The notes beneath the pieces were generated by a model. The model searched no databases. It was not told the origin of the DNA and worked only from the letters and a program-made list of their open reading frames with translations. Shown piece after piece: positions 33,846-43,174 of a DNA stretch of 64,000 bases. A program made the position numbers and the translations under genes. Within the stretch, counting starts at the first letter, position 1; each line of letters opens with the position of its first letter. The stretch comes from Algoriphagus ratkowskyi (GTDB lineage: Bacteria > Bacteroidota > Bacteroidia > Cytophagales > Cyclobacteriaceae): assembly GCF_002150505.1 (NCBI RefSeq), contig NZ_MSSV01000008.1, forward strand, positions 186,001-250,000. Reading direction: 5' to 3'.

Positions 33846-36218
33846 ATGGACAAAAAGACCCTATCTGAACGTGACGTTTGCACGAAATTGATTACACCAG
33901 CTATTGAAAAAGCGGGATGGAATATCAAAAAGCAAGTTCGAGAAGAGGTCTCCTTTACTGATGGACGGGTGATAGTTCAAGGTAGTCTTCATACCAGAGG
34001 TCAGCGCAAAAGAGCTGATTATATCCTTTACTATAAGAACAATGTCCCGATTGCTATCATTGAAGCAAAGGACAATAAAAAACCGGTTGGATCGGGAATG
34101 CAGCAAGCAATTGAATATTCTGAAATCCTTCAACTTCCATTTGTCTTTACTTCCAACGGTGATTCTTTTGTATTCCATGACAAAACAAATGAGCAGGTTA
34201 GAGAGCAGGAAATTAGACTAGACTCCTTTCCCTCACCTGAGGACCTTTGGATAAAGTATTTAAAACACAAAGGCCTGGAAGATCCCGAAAAGCGTAAAAT
34301 CGTCGAGCAGGATTATCATCTTGATGAAAGCGGCATGAGTCCCCGCTATTACCAAGCTAATGCTGTCAACCGAACCGTTGAAGCAATTGCAAAAGGACAA
34401 GATCGGATTCTGCTAGTTATGGCAACTGGTACAGGGAAAACCTACACTGCATTTAATATCATTTGGCATTTATGGAAAACAGGAATAAAAAAACGTATTC
34501 TCTTTCTTGCCGATAGAAATGCACTACTGACTCAAACCAAAAATGGGGACTTCTCCCCTTTTGGAAATGATATCATGCATATCATCAAGAACCGAAAAAT
34601 TGACAAATCATATCAGATATACTTCGCTCTTTATCAAGGATTAACGAGTAACGAAGAAGAGAAAAACGCATACAAAGAGTTTAGCAAAGACTTCTTTGAC
34701 CTGATCGTCGTGGATGAGTGCCACAGAGGATCTGCTTCAGAAGCTTCGGCTTGGAGAGAAGTCCTGGACTATTTTTCAGGAGCTACACAAATAGGAATGA
34801 CTGCGACTCCAAAGGAGACCAAGGATATTTCCAACATGGATTATTATGGAGAACCTGTCTATACCTATTCCCTGAAACAAGGAATTATGGATGGCTTCTT
34901 GGCTCCTTATAAAGTAGTAAGAATCACCACCAACCTAGACGAAGGTTGGCGACCGTCAGCGGGAATGCTAGATAGGTATGGAAACGAAATCAAGGATAGA
35001 ATCTACAATCTGAAGGATTACGACAGGAAAATGGTCATTGATCAGCGGACGCAATTGATCGCGGATAAGATTACCGAATTCCTAAAAGCCACAGATAGAT
35101 TTGCCAAAACAATTGTCTTTTGCATTGACATAGAGCATGCCCAGAGAATGCGGCAAGCATTGATCAATGCTAATGCTGATCTAGTTTCTGCACATCCATA
35201 TTATGTGGTAAAGATCACCGGCGACGATGAAGTAGGCAAAAGAGAACTGGACAATTTCACCGATGTGGAAGAGCGTTTCCCTGTGATAGCCACTACATCA
35301 AAAATGCTAACTACTGGCATCGATACTAAAATGGTGAAGCTAATTGTACTGGAAGCCAATATTGCCTCCATGACCGAATTCAAACAGATTGTGGGAAGAG
35401 GCACCAGAATTCGGGAAGCTGAAGGAAAATTGTTTTTCACTATAATGGATTTCCGTAAAGCAACCAATCTTTTTGCCGATCCTGAATTTGATGGCGATCC
35501 AGTGCAGATTTATGAACCAGGAATAGACGAATCACCAGTGCCACCTGATGAAATCCCTATAGATGAGCTTGATATGATGTCTGATGTCCAGAGAGCTGAA
35601 TTCACGCTAACTCCTCCGAATATCGATATCTCTGAAGAAGACCCTGATGCAGAACCTCGAAAGTACTACGTCAATGATGTAACAGTGACGGTGATCAATG
35701 AACGGATTCAGTATTTTGGCGCCGATGGGAGATTAATCACAGAGTCTCTGAAGGATTATACCCGAAAAAACATCGATAAGAACTTCAGCTCATTAGATGC
35801 ATTTATCCTTCGTTGGTCTGAATCTGAAAAGAAAGAAGCACTTTTTACGGAACTGGCGGAGCAGGGAATTTTATTGGAAGCTTTACGTGAGGAAGTGGGC
35901 AAAGACATGGATGCTTTTGATTTAATTTGTCATGTCGCATTTGATCAACCTCCCCTCACCCGTAAAGAAAGAGCCGAAAATGTGCGTAAGCGCAATTACT
36001 TTTCCAAGTACAGTGAAAAAGCTCAGGAGGTGTTGACTACCCTATTGGATAAATATGAGAAAGAAGGAATCACCACCATCGAGCAAGGATTAATCCTTAA
36101 AGTACGGCCGCTTAATCTGCTAGGTTCACCAGTTGAGCTGGTACGGGCTTTTGGGAAGCGAAAGGATTTTGATGTGGCCATCAAAGAATTAGAAAACGAA
36201 ATTTATAAAATCGCTTAA
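33846..36218 (+). CDS. hsdR: Type I restriction endonuclease subunit R
   Basis: 790 residues, the length of EcoEI-type HsdR. The N-terminal nuclease has the PD-(D/E)xK residues Asp58, Glu73 and Lys75 (ADYILYY, IAIIEAKD). The SF2 motor follows with Walker A ATGTGKTYT (about 193), VVDECHRGS (about 288), MTATP and QIVGRGTRIR. The C-terminal region binds the HsdM/HsdS core. It cuts foreign DNA far from unmodified sites after translocation. First gene of the hsd operon; all motifs are intact. Confidence 0.95.
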   Translation: MDKKTLSERDVCTKLITPAIEKAGWNIKKQVREEVSFTDGRVIVQGSLHTRGQRKRADYILYYKNNVPIAIIEAKDNKKPVGSGMQQAIEYSEILQLPFVFTSNGDSFVFHDKTNEQVREQEIRLDSFPSPEDLWIKYLKHKGLEDPEKRKIVEQDYHLDESGMSPRYYQANAVNRTVEAIAKGQDRILLVMATGTGKTYTAFNIIWHLWKTGIKKRILFLADRNALLTQTKNGDFSPFGNDIMHIIKNRKIDKSYQIYFALYQGLTSNEEEKNAYKEFSKDFFDLIVVDECHRGSASEASAWREVLDYFSGATQIGMTATPKETKDISNMDYYGEPVYTYSLKQGIMDGFLAPYKVVRITTNLDEGWRPSAGMLDRYGNEIKDRIYNLKDYDRKMVIDQRTQLIADKITEFLKATDRFAKTIVFCIDIEHAQRMRQALINANADLVSAHPYYVVKITGDDEVGKRELDNFTDVEERFPVIATTSKMLTTGIDTKMVKLIVLEANIASMTEFKQIVGRGTRIREAEGKLFFTIMDFRKATNLFADPEFDGDPVQIYEPGIDESPVPPDEIPIDELDMMSDVQRAEFTLTPPNIDISEEDPDAEPRKYYVNDVTVTVINERIQYFGADGRLITESLKDYTRKNIDKNFSSLDAFILRWSESEKKEALFTELAEQGILLEALREEVGKDMDAFDLICHVAFDQPPLTRKERAENVRKRNYFSKYSEKAQEVLTTLLDKYEKEGITTIEQGLILKVRPLNLLGSPVELVRAFGKRKDFDVAIKELENEIYKIA

Positions 36219-36231
36219 GAGAGCTTACTAA

Positions 36232-36624
36232 ATGAATAGAAAAAAAATCATTCAAATAATTGCAATAATATTTCTCCTAATCGGAGTTTTTTTACTTTTC
36301 CCAAATACTAATTGGGAAGAAAGAACTTCAATATATGGGTTTATAAGTGTGATTTGTGGAACTCTTGGTTCCACTGTCTCAATCTTCATTCCATCTGTAT
36401 TTGTCTATAATTTTGAAGAGCAAAATTGGAATAAAAAAAATGAAGGTTATTCAATTACTGTCCTTGCTAAGGAACATGGAATGGGTAAATCTCCCCAAAT
36501 TCAATCGTTTATTCTTAATGACAGTGGTTTCCAAGAAGTATTTTTAAATCAAAAAATTGATTTTGCGGGTAGTGTTTTTATTCATGGTACACGAAGATTT
36601 AATGGAAAAGTAGTTATTAAGTAA
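36232..36624 (+). CDS. Small membrane protein inside the hsd operon
   Basis: 130 residues, not recognised. Two membrane segments (about 5-23, IIQIIAIIFLLIGVFLLF, and 35-56, GFISVICGTLGSTVSIFI) are followed by about 70 soluble residues. It is 13 bases after hsdR and 11 before hsdM, so it must share their message. By eye it is more AT-rich than hsdM. It may be an accessory defence protein or a passenger; no motif supports either. Confidence 0.6.
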   Translation: MNRKKIIQIIAIIFLLIGVFLLFPNTNWEERTSIYGFISVICGTLGSTVSIFIPSVFVYNFEEQNWNKKNEGYSITVLAKEHGMGKSPQIQSFILNDSGFQEVFLNQKIDFAGSVFIHGTRRFNGKVVIK

Positions 36625-36635
36625 AAAAAATATAA

Positions 36636-38075
36636 ATGTCCCAAATTACCACAAACATCAAAGGCATCCGCGCTATCATGCGGAAAGACACAGGAGTAGA
36701 CGGAGATGCACAGCGTATCTCCCAAATGGTGTGGATGCTCTTTATGAAGATTTTTGCAGATAAGGAAGAAGAATGGGAAATCACCATTGACGGCTACGAA
36801 AGCCCGATTCCCGACAACCTCAAATGGCAAACCTGGGCAGCAAATGAAGAAGGCTTGACGGGCGATGACTTGATGGACTTTATCAACAACAAACTGTTTC
36901 CTGCCCTGAAAGAGCTTGACATTACGATCAGCCCTCAAGCGAAGATTATCCGATCGGTATTTGAAGACACCTATAATTACATGAAAAACGGAACGCTTTT
37001 CCGTCAGGTAATTAACCAGATCAACCGCATTGATTTTAACAGCTCTACCGAAAGGCATGTATTCAATGACCTCTACGAAACCATTCTAAAGGAACTGCAA
37101 TCGGCGGGATCTTCCGGGGAGTATTACACGCCACGTGCGGTCACGCAGTTTATGGTGGATATCATCAATCCTCAGCTCAAAGAAACTATTCTTGACCCTG
37201 CTTGTGGTACAGGTGGCTTCCTGACCTGCTCCATAGATCATAAAAAAGCACTGGTTCAAAACAACAAGGACGAGCGGGACCTACAGGCTACGATTCGGGG
37301 AATCGAGAAAAAGCCCTTGCCGCATTTGCTCTGTACGACCAACTTGATGCTGCATGGCTTTGATGTGCCTGCGGTGCGTAGAGATAATCTACTGAGCAAG
37401 CCTTATGCAGATTGGGGTTCAACAGATAAGGTGGATATCATCCTCACCAACCCTCCTTTTGGCGGAGTGGAAGAAGACGGTACCGAAACCAATTTCCCAC
37501 AGAAGTTCCGAACCAAGGAAACTGCCGATCTTTTCTTGGCGCTGATTATTCGATTGCTGAAAGATGGCGGAAGATGTGCGGTGGTGTTACCTGACGGAAC
37601 GCTCTTTGGGGAAGGTGTGAAAACCCGAATCAAAGAAGAACTGATGGAACGCTGTAATCTGCATACCATCGTGCGCCTTCCCAATGGCGTCTTTAACCCC
37701 TACACAGGGATCAAAACCAATGTGCTGTTTTTTGAGAAAGGAACTCCCACCAAAGACGTGTGGTACTTTGAGCATCCTTACCCTGATGGTGTAAAGAGCT
37801 ATAACAAGGGCAAGCCGATCCATATCAAGGAGTTTGACTTGGAAAAAGCCTGGTGGAATAACCGGGAAGATGAACAATACAGTGCCTATGCCTGGAAGGT
37901 GTCTACCGAAGAGATCAAGGCCAGAGGATATAACCTGGATATCAAAAACCCGCATCAGGAAGCAGATAATCTGGCTTCACCAGATGTGATTCTGGAGAAA
38001 TATAATGCAACTTCTAAAAAGATCAGTAGCATACAGGATGAGATTATAAACGTACTAACCGAAGCCTTAAAATAA
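36636..38075 (+). CDS. hsdM: Type I restriction-modification methyltransferase subunit M
   Basis: 479 residues. N-terminal HsdM helical domain (about 1-135), then the adenine methyltransferase domain with SAM motif I ILDPACGTGGFL (about 187) and catalytic NPPFGG (about 271), preceded by the hallmark GEYYTPRAV. It methylates adenine in the site chosen by HsdS and is also needed for restriction. Base composition looks richer in G+C than neighbouring cargo genes. A palindromic repeat separates it from hsdS. Confidence 0.96.
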   Translation: MSQITTNIKGIRAIMRKDTGVDGDAQRISQMVWMLFMKIFADKEEEWEITIDGYESPIPDNLKWQTWAANEEGLTGDDLMDFINNKLFPALKELDITISPQAKIIRSVFEDTYNYMKNGTLFRQVINQINRIDFNSSTERHVFNDLYETILKELQSAGSSGEYYTPRAVTQFMVDIINPQLKETILDPACGTGGFLTCSIDHKKALVQNNKDERDLQATIRGIEKKPLPHLLCTTNLMLHGFDVPAVRRDNLLSKPYADWGSTDKVDIILTNPPFGGVEEDGTETNFPQKFRTKETADLFLALIIRLLKDGGRCAVVLPDGTLFGEGVKTRIKEELMERCNLHTIVRLPNGVFNPYTGIKTNVLFFEKGTPTKDVWYFEHPYPDGVKSYNKGKPIHIKEFDLEKAWWNNREDEQYSAYAWKVSTEEIKARGYNLDIKNPHQEADNLASPDVILEKYNATSKKISSIQDEIINVLTEALK

Positions 38076-38077
38076 AT

Positions 38078-38147
38078 CGTCATTGCGAGGAACGAAGCAA
38101 TCTTATCACTTGAACAGATTGCTTCGTCATACCTCCTCGCAATGACG
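38078..38147. repeat. Dispersed palindromic repeat between hsdM and hsdS
   Basis: CGTCATTGCGAGGAACGAAG at the left (arm 38078-38103) is answered by CCTCGCAATGACG at the right (arm 38116-38147). This palindrome, known to me as a repeat scattered through many bacterial genomes, would fold into a long hairpin in the hsd mRNA. Confidence 0.8.
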
Positions 38148-38156
38148 AACACAACT

Positions 38157-39872
38157 ATGAAACTACTAGAACATTTCAAGGAACTTACGATACATCCCAA
38201 AAATGCCCAAGAGCTCAAAGGCTTGATCCTGCAATTGGCGGTACAGGGAAAACTTACAAAAAAGTGGCGTGAGGAAAATTCTGATGTGGAACCCGCTTCT
38301 AAATTATTTGATCGAATTCAAGCTGAAAAGAAAAAGTTGCTAGCGGAGAAGAAAATTAAAAAAATAAATATTCTGCCAGAAATTAGTAGCGATGAAATCT
38401 CTAATTCCATACCGAGTACATGGTTATGGGTAAGATTTGATGAAATCGTAGTAAATAGAGACGGAGAAAGAAAGCCAATAACGAAATCAGATCGATTACA
38501 TGGCAAATATGATTATTATGGAGCGTCTGGAATTATAGATAAAGTAGAAGATTATCTTTTTGATAAGGATCTACTTTTAATTGGTGAAGATGGAGCAAAT
38601 CTTATAGCTCGATCCACTCCTATTGCATTTTTTGCAAGGGGTAAATATTGGGTAAATAACCATGCTCATGTTATAGATTCAATTGAATTTGAAATTCTTG
38701 AATACCTTGAAAAATATATAAATGCTATAAATCTAGAGGATTACATAACTGGAATGGCTCAACCGAAGATGCCGCAGAAAAGAATGAACCTTATTGTTGT
38801 TCCTCTCCCTCCGCTCGAAGAACAAAAAGCCATTGTCAGCATTGTCAACCAGCTGTTTAAAGAAGTAGAAGAACTGGAGCGGGAAACCAAAGCCCGTATC
38901 CAACTGAAAGAGGACTTTGTGACTTCTGCCTTGAATCAACTCGCAAACGGTGATACTGCAACCGAATGGGCGTATTTACAACCGCATTTCCACATCTTCT
39001 TTACTGAGAAAAGCAGCATCAAAAAATTCCGAGAAAGCATTTTGCAATTGGCTGTGCAAGGGAAATTGACCCGAGATTGGCGTTCTTCTGTCACACTGAG
39101 CGCCCGCCTGCCGGACGGGCAGGGAGTCGAAGTGGAACATGCCTCTATCCTACTAGATCGCATCAGAGCAGAGAAAGCCCAACTGATCAAAGCAGGAAAA
39201 ATCAAAAAGGAAAAACCACTTCCAGAAATTACAGATGAGGAAATTCCTTATGAATTGCCGGAGGGATGGGTTTGGTGTAGGTTTCAAGAGATATTTGATA
39301 TTAGAGATGGTACACATGACTCGCCAAAAGATGCACTGGGTCCGAATACTTATCCACTCGTAACAAGTAAGAATTTCAATAACGGTGAAATCGATTTTGA
39401 GACAGCGAGAAGGATTTCTTTAGAAGATTATTTAAAGGTGATTCAAAGGTCACAAGTTCACTCAGGTGATATTTTGTTTTCAATGATAGGAGGAAATATT
39501 GGTAACCAAGTTGAGGTTGGAATAGTAACAGAGTTTGCAATAAAAAATGTGGCACTTTTCAAACATTATCGATATGGTTTACCCGTTCCAGGGTTTCTAA
39601 AACTCTTTAGTCAATTCATTGCTATGAGTTTACAGGGAGAAGCCGCAGGAGGAGCACAACCTTTTGTATCACTTAAATTTTTCAGAAACTTGATTATTGG
39701 GTTGCCACCAGAAGCGGAACAAAAAGCCATTGTAGAAAATGTCAATGCCTTAATGGGCTTCTGTGATAGCCTAGAAAACGAAATAGAACAAAACACCAAG
39801 CAGTTGGAAGACTTGATGCAGAGTTGTTTGAGGGAGGTTTTTGAAGGGAAGGAAAAGGAGGTGGTTGGATGA
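38157..39872 (+). CDS. hsdS: Type I restriction specificity subunit S
   Basis: 571 residues from ATG at 38157 (MKLLEHFKELTIHP); an in-frame ATG at 38142 lies in the palindromic repeat and is less likely. Two target-recognition domains alternate with conserved helices: LILQLAVQGKLTKKW then TRD1 (about 70-215), PPLEEQKAIVSIVNQLF, the repeat LQLAVQGKLTRDW, TRD2 (about 365-530) and PPEAEQKAIVENVNAL. HsdS sets the recognition site of the HsdM/HsdR complex. About 14 residues between the second conserved region and TRD2 come from an inserted repeat (39089-39132). Confidence 0.93.
   Translation: MKLLEHFKELTIHPKNAQELKGLILQLAVQGKLTKKWREENSDVEPASKLFDRIQAEKKKLLAEKKIKKINILPEISSDEISNSIPSTWLWVRFDEIVVNRDGERKPITKSDRLHGKYDYYGASGIIDKVEDYLFDKDLLLIGEDGANLIARSTPIAFFARGKYWVNNHAHVIDSIEFEILEYLEKYINAINLEDYITGMAQPKMPQKRMNLIVVPLPPLEEQKAIVSIVNQLFKEVEELERETKARIQLKEDFVTSALNQLANGDTATEWAYLQPHFHIFFTEKSSIKKFRESILQLAVQGKLTRDWRSSVTLSARLPDGQGVEVEHASILLDRIRAEKAQLIKAGKIKKEKPLPEITDEEIPYELPEGWVWCRFQEIFDIRDGTHDSPKDALGPNTYPLVTSKNFNNGEIDFETARRISLEDYLKVIQRSQVHSGDILFSMIGGNIGNQVEVGIVTEFAIKNVALFKHYRYGLPVPGFLKLFSQFIAMSLQGEAAGGAQPFVSLKFFRNLIIGLPPEAEQKAIVENVNALMGFCDSLENEIEQNTKQLEDLMQSCLREVFEGKEKEVVG
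39089..39132. repeat. Repeat insertion kept in frame within hsdS
   Basis: GTCACACTGAGCG ... GAGTCGAAG, the two halves of a common Bacteroidetes repeat, are split by a palindrome around CCTGCCGGACGGGCAGG. It encodes VTLSARLPDGQGVE between DWRSS and VEHAS without breaking the frame. Confidence 0.7.
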
Positions 39873-40987
39873 TGTTAGCTACAGATCAAATGAGAGCCCA
39901 AAGAGCTCGGGAAATAAAGTACAAAGAAGTCAATCGCTTAATATTAATCGGAAATGGCTTTGATTTAGCCCATGGATTAAAGACTAGTTTTAGGGATTTT
40001 ATTGAGGACTATTTTACTAAGATTTTAGAAAATATAAAACTTAATTTTTATCATAAGGACCTATTATTATCAATTAGAGCAGAGGTTTCTTTTAGACATT
40101 TGGATAAAATTTTTACCCCTTCTCAAGCTTTTTTAGAATTAAGATCTTTAATGGATAATCCAAATTTAAAAATTGAAAAAGAATCAAAGTTATTAAAAAC
40201 CATCTACAATGAGATTGAAGTTAAAACTTGGGTAGATATAGAAGTGATTTTTTTCAAACTGCTAAAGGACTCTCCTGAAAAGCAAGACAAGATAAAAGAG
40301 TTAAATCTTGAAATGGATTTTTTAAAAAGATTACTCAAGGAATACCTAGAAAAAGAATTCAAAGCTTCCAAGTTAAAATCCATTTCTAGGATTGAGACTC
40401 AGTTCAAGCAAAAATTTATGAAAAGTGAAGCTCAACCCAAAACATTAATAGACGATAAGGACATTAGCTCCATTTGCGTATTGAATTTCAACTATACGAA
40501 AACTCCTGAATTATATTTAAAGGAATTAAGTATAGGTAATAGCCATATTCAAATCCATGGAAGCCTAGAAGGAGACGACATTAATTCGCAAGGATTGGTT
40601 TTTGGTTTTGGAGATGAATTGGATGAAGAGTACCTGAAATTTGAAAACTTAGAAAATGACGATCTTTTTGAACACATTAAATCCTTCAAGTATTTACAGT
40701 TCCAGAATTATAGGAATCTATTGGATTTTGTAGAGAGCAAACCATTCCAAGTTCATATTTATGGACATTCCCTCGGATTGTCAGACCGAACTTTACTCAA
40801 TACTATTTTTGAAAACGAGAATTGCATTTCCATTAAATTATTTTATCATAAATGGGATAATGGAAATGATTTTGAAAAGAAAACTTACGCGATTTCTAGG
40901 CACTTTAAAAGTAAAGCATCTTTAAGAGCTAAAGTGGTTAATAAAGAATTTTCTGAGGCTATGGGACAATTGTCAAGAAAAGTGTAA
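39869..40987 (+). CDS. abiH: AbiH-family abortive infection protein
   Basis: 372 residues. The N-terminal LILIGNGFDLAHGLKTSFRDF is the AbiH family hallmark, and NFNYTKTPELY, IQIHGSLEG and HIYGHSLGLSDR match its later conserved blocks. AbiH blocks phage growth by abortive infection; the mechanism is unknown to me. Its start overlaps the hsdS stop by 4 bases, so it is expressed with the restriction system. The DNA is visibly more AT-rich than hsdM, which suggests a separate origin. Confidence 0.88.
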   Translation: MMLATDQMRAQRAREIKYKEVNRLILIGNGFDLAHGLKTSFRDFIEDYFTKILENIKLNFYHKDLLLSIRAEVSFRHLDKIFTPSQAFLELRSLMDNPNLKIEKESKLLKTIYNEIEVKTWVDIEVIFFKLLKDSPEKQDKIKELNLEMDFLKRLLKEYLEKEFKASKLKSISRIETQFKQKFMKSEAQPKTLIDDKDISSICVLNFNYTKTPELYLKELSIGNSHIQIHGSLEGDDINSQGLVFGFGDELDEEYLKFENLENDDLFEHIKSFKYLQFQNYRNLLDFVESKPFQVHIYGHSLGLSDRTLLNTIFENENCISIKLFYHKWDNGNDFEKKTYAISRHFKSKASLRAKVVNKEFSEAMGQLSRKV

Positions 40988-41055
40988 TTACTAGTTTAAC
41001 CTATTTTTAAAATTTTCAAAATTCGAAACAACATTTAAATTTTAATACAAAAAAC

Positions 41056-41382
41056 ATGAAGCCTCATCAACTCTTTACGATCTTTTTTATCTTTTTGATT
41101 TCCTGCAATTCCTCTCCAGATTATGAACAAGAAATAAAGAATAAAATTGCTGAATTTTATTCAATTGCTGAAGCAAAGGAATATAGTCCAATTTCATTTA
41201 GTGAATTAGATACAATCCAAAATCTAGTTGATCCAGGAAATGGCGAATTAATAAGGTTAACTGGGGTAATTGTACATGAATTTTCAGCCAAAGCAAATAA
41301 TGGCTCAATTCAAAATTATAAAGAGACATTCGATGTCACTATTTTTAAAGATGCAATTATCGTTTTACCGAAAGAAAAGTAA
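41056..41382 (+). CDS. Small hypothetical lipoprotein
   Basis: 108 residues. Lipoprotein signal (lipobox FLISC at about 13-17), then a short mixed domain with no recognised motif. It lies 68 bases after abiH in a defence cluster and could be an accessory gene or a passenger. No function is offered. Confidence 0.55.
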   Translation: MKPHQLFTIFFIFLISCNSSPDYEQEIKNKIAEFYSIAEAKEYSPISFSELDTIQNLVDPGNGELIRLTGVIVHEFSAKANNGSIQNYKETFDVTIFKDAIIVLPKEK

Positions 41383-41439
41383 TCTTTGATGATTTAGGGA
41401 ATGTAATTGAACCAATATGTAAACCTGTAGGTTGACACT

Positions 41440-41991
41440 ATGAATATTGTTAGTATATTTGAGCGCTCAAAGGACTGTCTTTATGCTGTAAAGTATGATG
41501 AGGGTGAATTGGATGCGCTGGAAATACTGCAAAAGTACTGGGAAGATCCAGAAGAATTGCGCAAGTTTTTCATACAATACAAAAAGGATTATGAAGCCTA
41601 TTATGGTAAAGTAAGAACCAGTTCTATCGTTGAGAAAACAATTGAAGATGCAGACACACTATTTGAAACCTTATTTGAATTGGCTGAAGATGAATCAGGA
41701 AAACATCTGAGCGAAATTTTTAAACCTCTACACAAGAAAGAAGTTGGAAAATCTTACGAACTACAACAGCTTAAAGCTTATGGGACGCTCAGCAATTCAA
41801 TTTTGCGCGTTTATGCTATTCGGTATGGCACATCTTATGTAATTACAGGTGGGGCTATCAAGTTGACAGATCAGATGAAGGACAGAGATCACACGAAGAA
41901 AGAGCTCTATAAACTTAATTTGGTTAGAGATTACCTTCAAGATAAAGGTGAAGAAGGAGAGTTCGTTTACTTAGACATTTTAAGACAATGA
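41440..41991 (+). CDS. HigB/RelE-like toxin of a TAC system
   Basis: 183 residues. The C-terminal half carries a HigB/Gp49-like RelE fold: LHKKEVGKSYELQQLKAYG, then ILRVYAIRYGTSYVITGGAIK and DHTKKELYKLN. The first 85 residues are an extra helical region, longer than in typical HigB (about 100-125 aa). The stop overlaps the antitoxin start by 4 bases. Likely an mRNA-cutting toxin on ribosomes, released when the antitoxin is lost; this follows from the family and the gene order. Confidence 0.72.
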   Translation: MNIVSIFERSKDCLYAVKYDEGELDALEILQKYWEDPEELRKFFIQYKKDYEAYYGKVRTSSIVEKTIEDADTLFETLFELAEDESGKHLSEIFKPLHKKEVGKSYELQQLKAYGTLSNSILRVYAIRYGTSYVITGGAIKLTDQMKDRDHTKKELYKLNLVRDYLQDKGEEGEFVYLDILRQ

Positions 41992-42470
41992 GCAATACAG
42001 AACAAAAATTAAAGAATTTAGCGGCCAAGAATCCAACTTCCAACTGGAAGGAAAAAGTTGCTTTTAGAAAAGAAAATAAGGCTTGGCTCAAAAAGTCCAC
42101 CAGAGTTGCTTTGCGCATTTTGGATGCTTTGGATGACAAAGACTGGAGTCAAGCTGATCTTGCTAGAGAATTGGGAGTTACCCGTCAGCAGGTAAGTAAA
42201 TTGGTAAAAGGACAAAGTGACTTTAAGTTTTCAACTGTATCGCAGTTGGAAAAAGTATTAGATATCCAGTTACAGGCTATTTTAGCTGAAGGTGAAGTTG
42301 TAATGTCAGAGGAAATGATTGAAGAAAGAGTAAATCAAGGAGTTACAGATTACCATAGAAAATTGCTACTTACCCAACAATATTTTGAATTAAAGAATCA
42401 AAAATCAAATCCTTTTACGGTGATGGCTGTGGAGCCAAACTCCGAGGATGAATATGCTCTAGCAGGATGA
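41988..42470 (+). CDS. XRE-family antitoxin of a TAC system (HigA-like)
   Basis: 160 residues. A helix-turn-helix lies at about 45-70 (WSQADLARELGVTRQQVSKLVKGQ) with the next helix TVSQLEKVLDIQLQAIL. The C-terminal tail (about 100-160, ending KSNPFTVMAVEPNSEDEYALAG) is longer than in plain HigA and may be the chaperone-addiction segment that a SecB-like partner must bind. It overlaps the toxin gene before it and the chaperone gene after it by 4 bases each. Confidence 0.75.
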   Translation: MSNTEQKLKNLAAKNPTSNWKEKVAFRKENKAWLKKSTRVALRILDALDDKDWSQADLARELGVTRQQVSKLVKGQSDFKFSTVSQLEKVLDIQLQAILAEGEVVMSEEMIEERVNQGVTDYHRKLLLTQQYFELKNQKSNPFTVMAVEPNSEDEYALAG

Positions 42471-42922
42471 AAGCAAAATTTTCACCTTTACAGTTGTTGG
42501 ATTTCAAGCTTTTGGAATCACACTATGACTTTCTTATTCCAGAGAATGATAAGTTGGAACCAAGAGAATTATTTGCGTCCTATCATGTAGAAATAGACTT
42601 TGATATGGGGCCATTAGATGAGAATGGAGAACTTCAATTGATTACCACGATTGAAGTTAACTTAGGTGGGGAAAGTATTGAAGCTGGATATAAAATTATG
42701 GTTGAAGGTGGTGGAACTTTCAAACTCGATGAATCAGAAGAAATTCAGGAAGGCTTAAAAAATAACCTTCTCAAATTTTCTACTCTGAATATGATGATCA
42801 ACAATCTCCGGAATATTATCTATCAAATCACCAATCTTGGACCTATGGGAGGGTATTTACTCCCTCCTATTGATATAACCCAGTTACTCAGCGATAAGGC
42901 GGAAGAACAAGAGACGGAATAA
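42467..42922 (+). CDS. SecB-like chaperone of a TAC system
   Basis: 151 residues. The chain has SecB-like beta-strand spacing (LITTIEVNLGGESIEAGYKI) and the typical SecB ending in which a helix (NNLRNIIYQITNLGPMGGYL) is followed by PPIDITQL. In known TAC systems, such as the M. tuberculosis higB1-higA1-Rv1957 locus, a SecB-like chaperone protects an unstable antitoxin. Toxin-antitoxin-chaperone order and 4-base overlaps match here. A general export role is less likely given its place in a defence island. Confidence 0.72.
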   Translation: MKAKFSPLQLLDFKLLESHYDFLIPENDKLEPRELFASYHVEIDFDMGPLDENGELQLITTIEVNLGGESIEAGYKIMVEGGGTFKLDESEEIQEGLKNNLLKFSTLNMMINNLRNIIYQITNLGPMGGYLLPPIDITQLLSDKAEEQETE

Positions 42923-43174
42923 TTATTATTTTGACCGCTGTTTAACAACCTTAAATACTATCAAAGTATTCCTGAAAATTCAGCCATAAGGCCAACGAAA
43001 TTTACGCGAAATAAAAAATCACAACGGGAGATTTCAGCCATCGGAAGATTTGGGTGTACTTCAATTTTTGCAGACTTTTTTAAAGTTCATAGCCGGACGT
43101 AACAGTCCAAATCTATCTTATGAGCTATCAAACCTATTTCTATAACTCAGATTTGCAATATTTTTGAGCTATAG

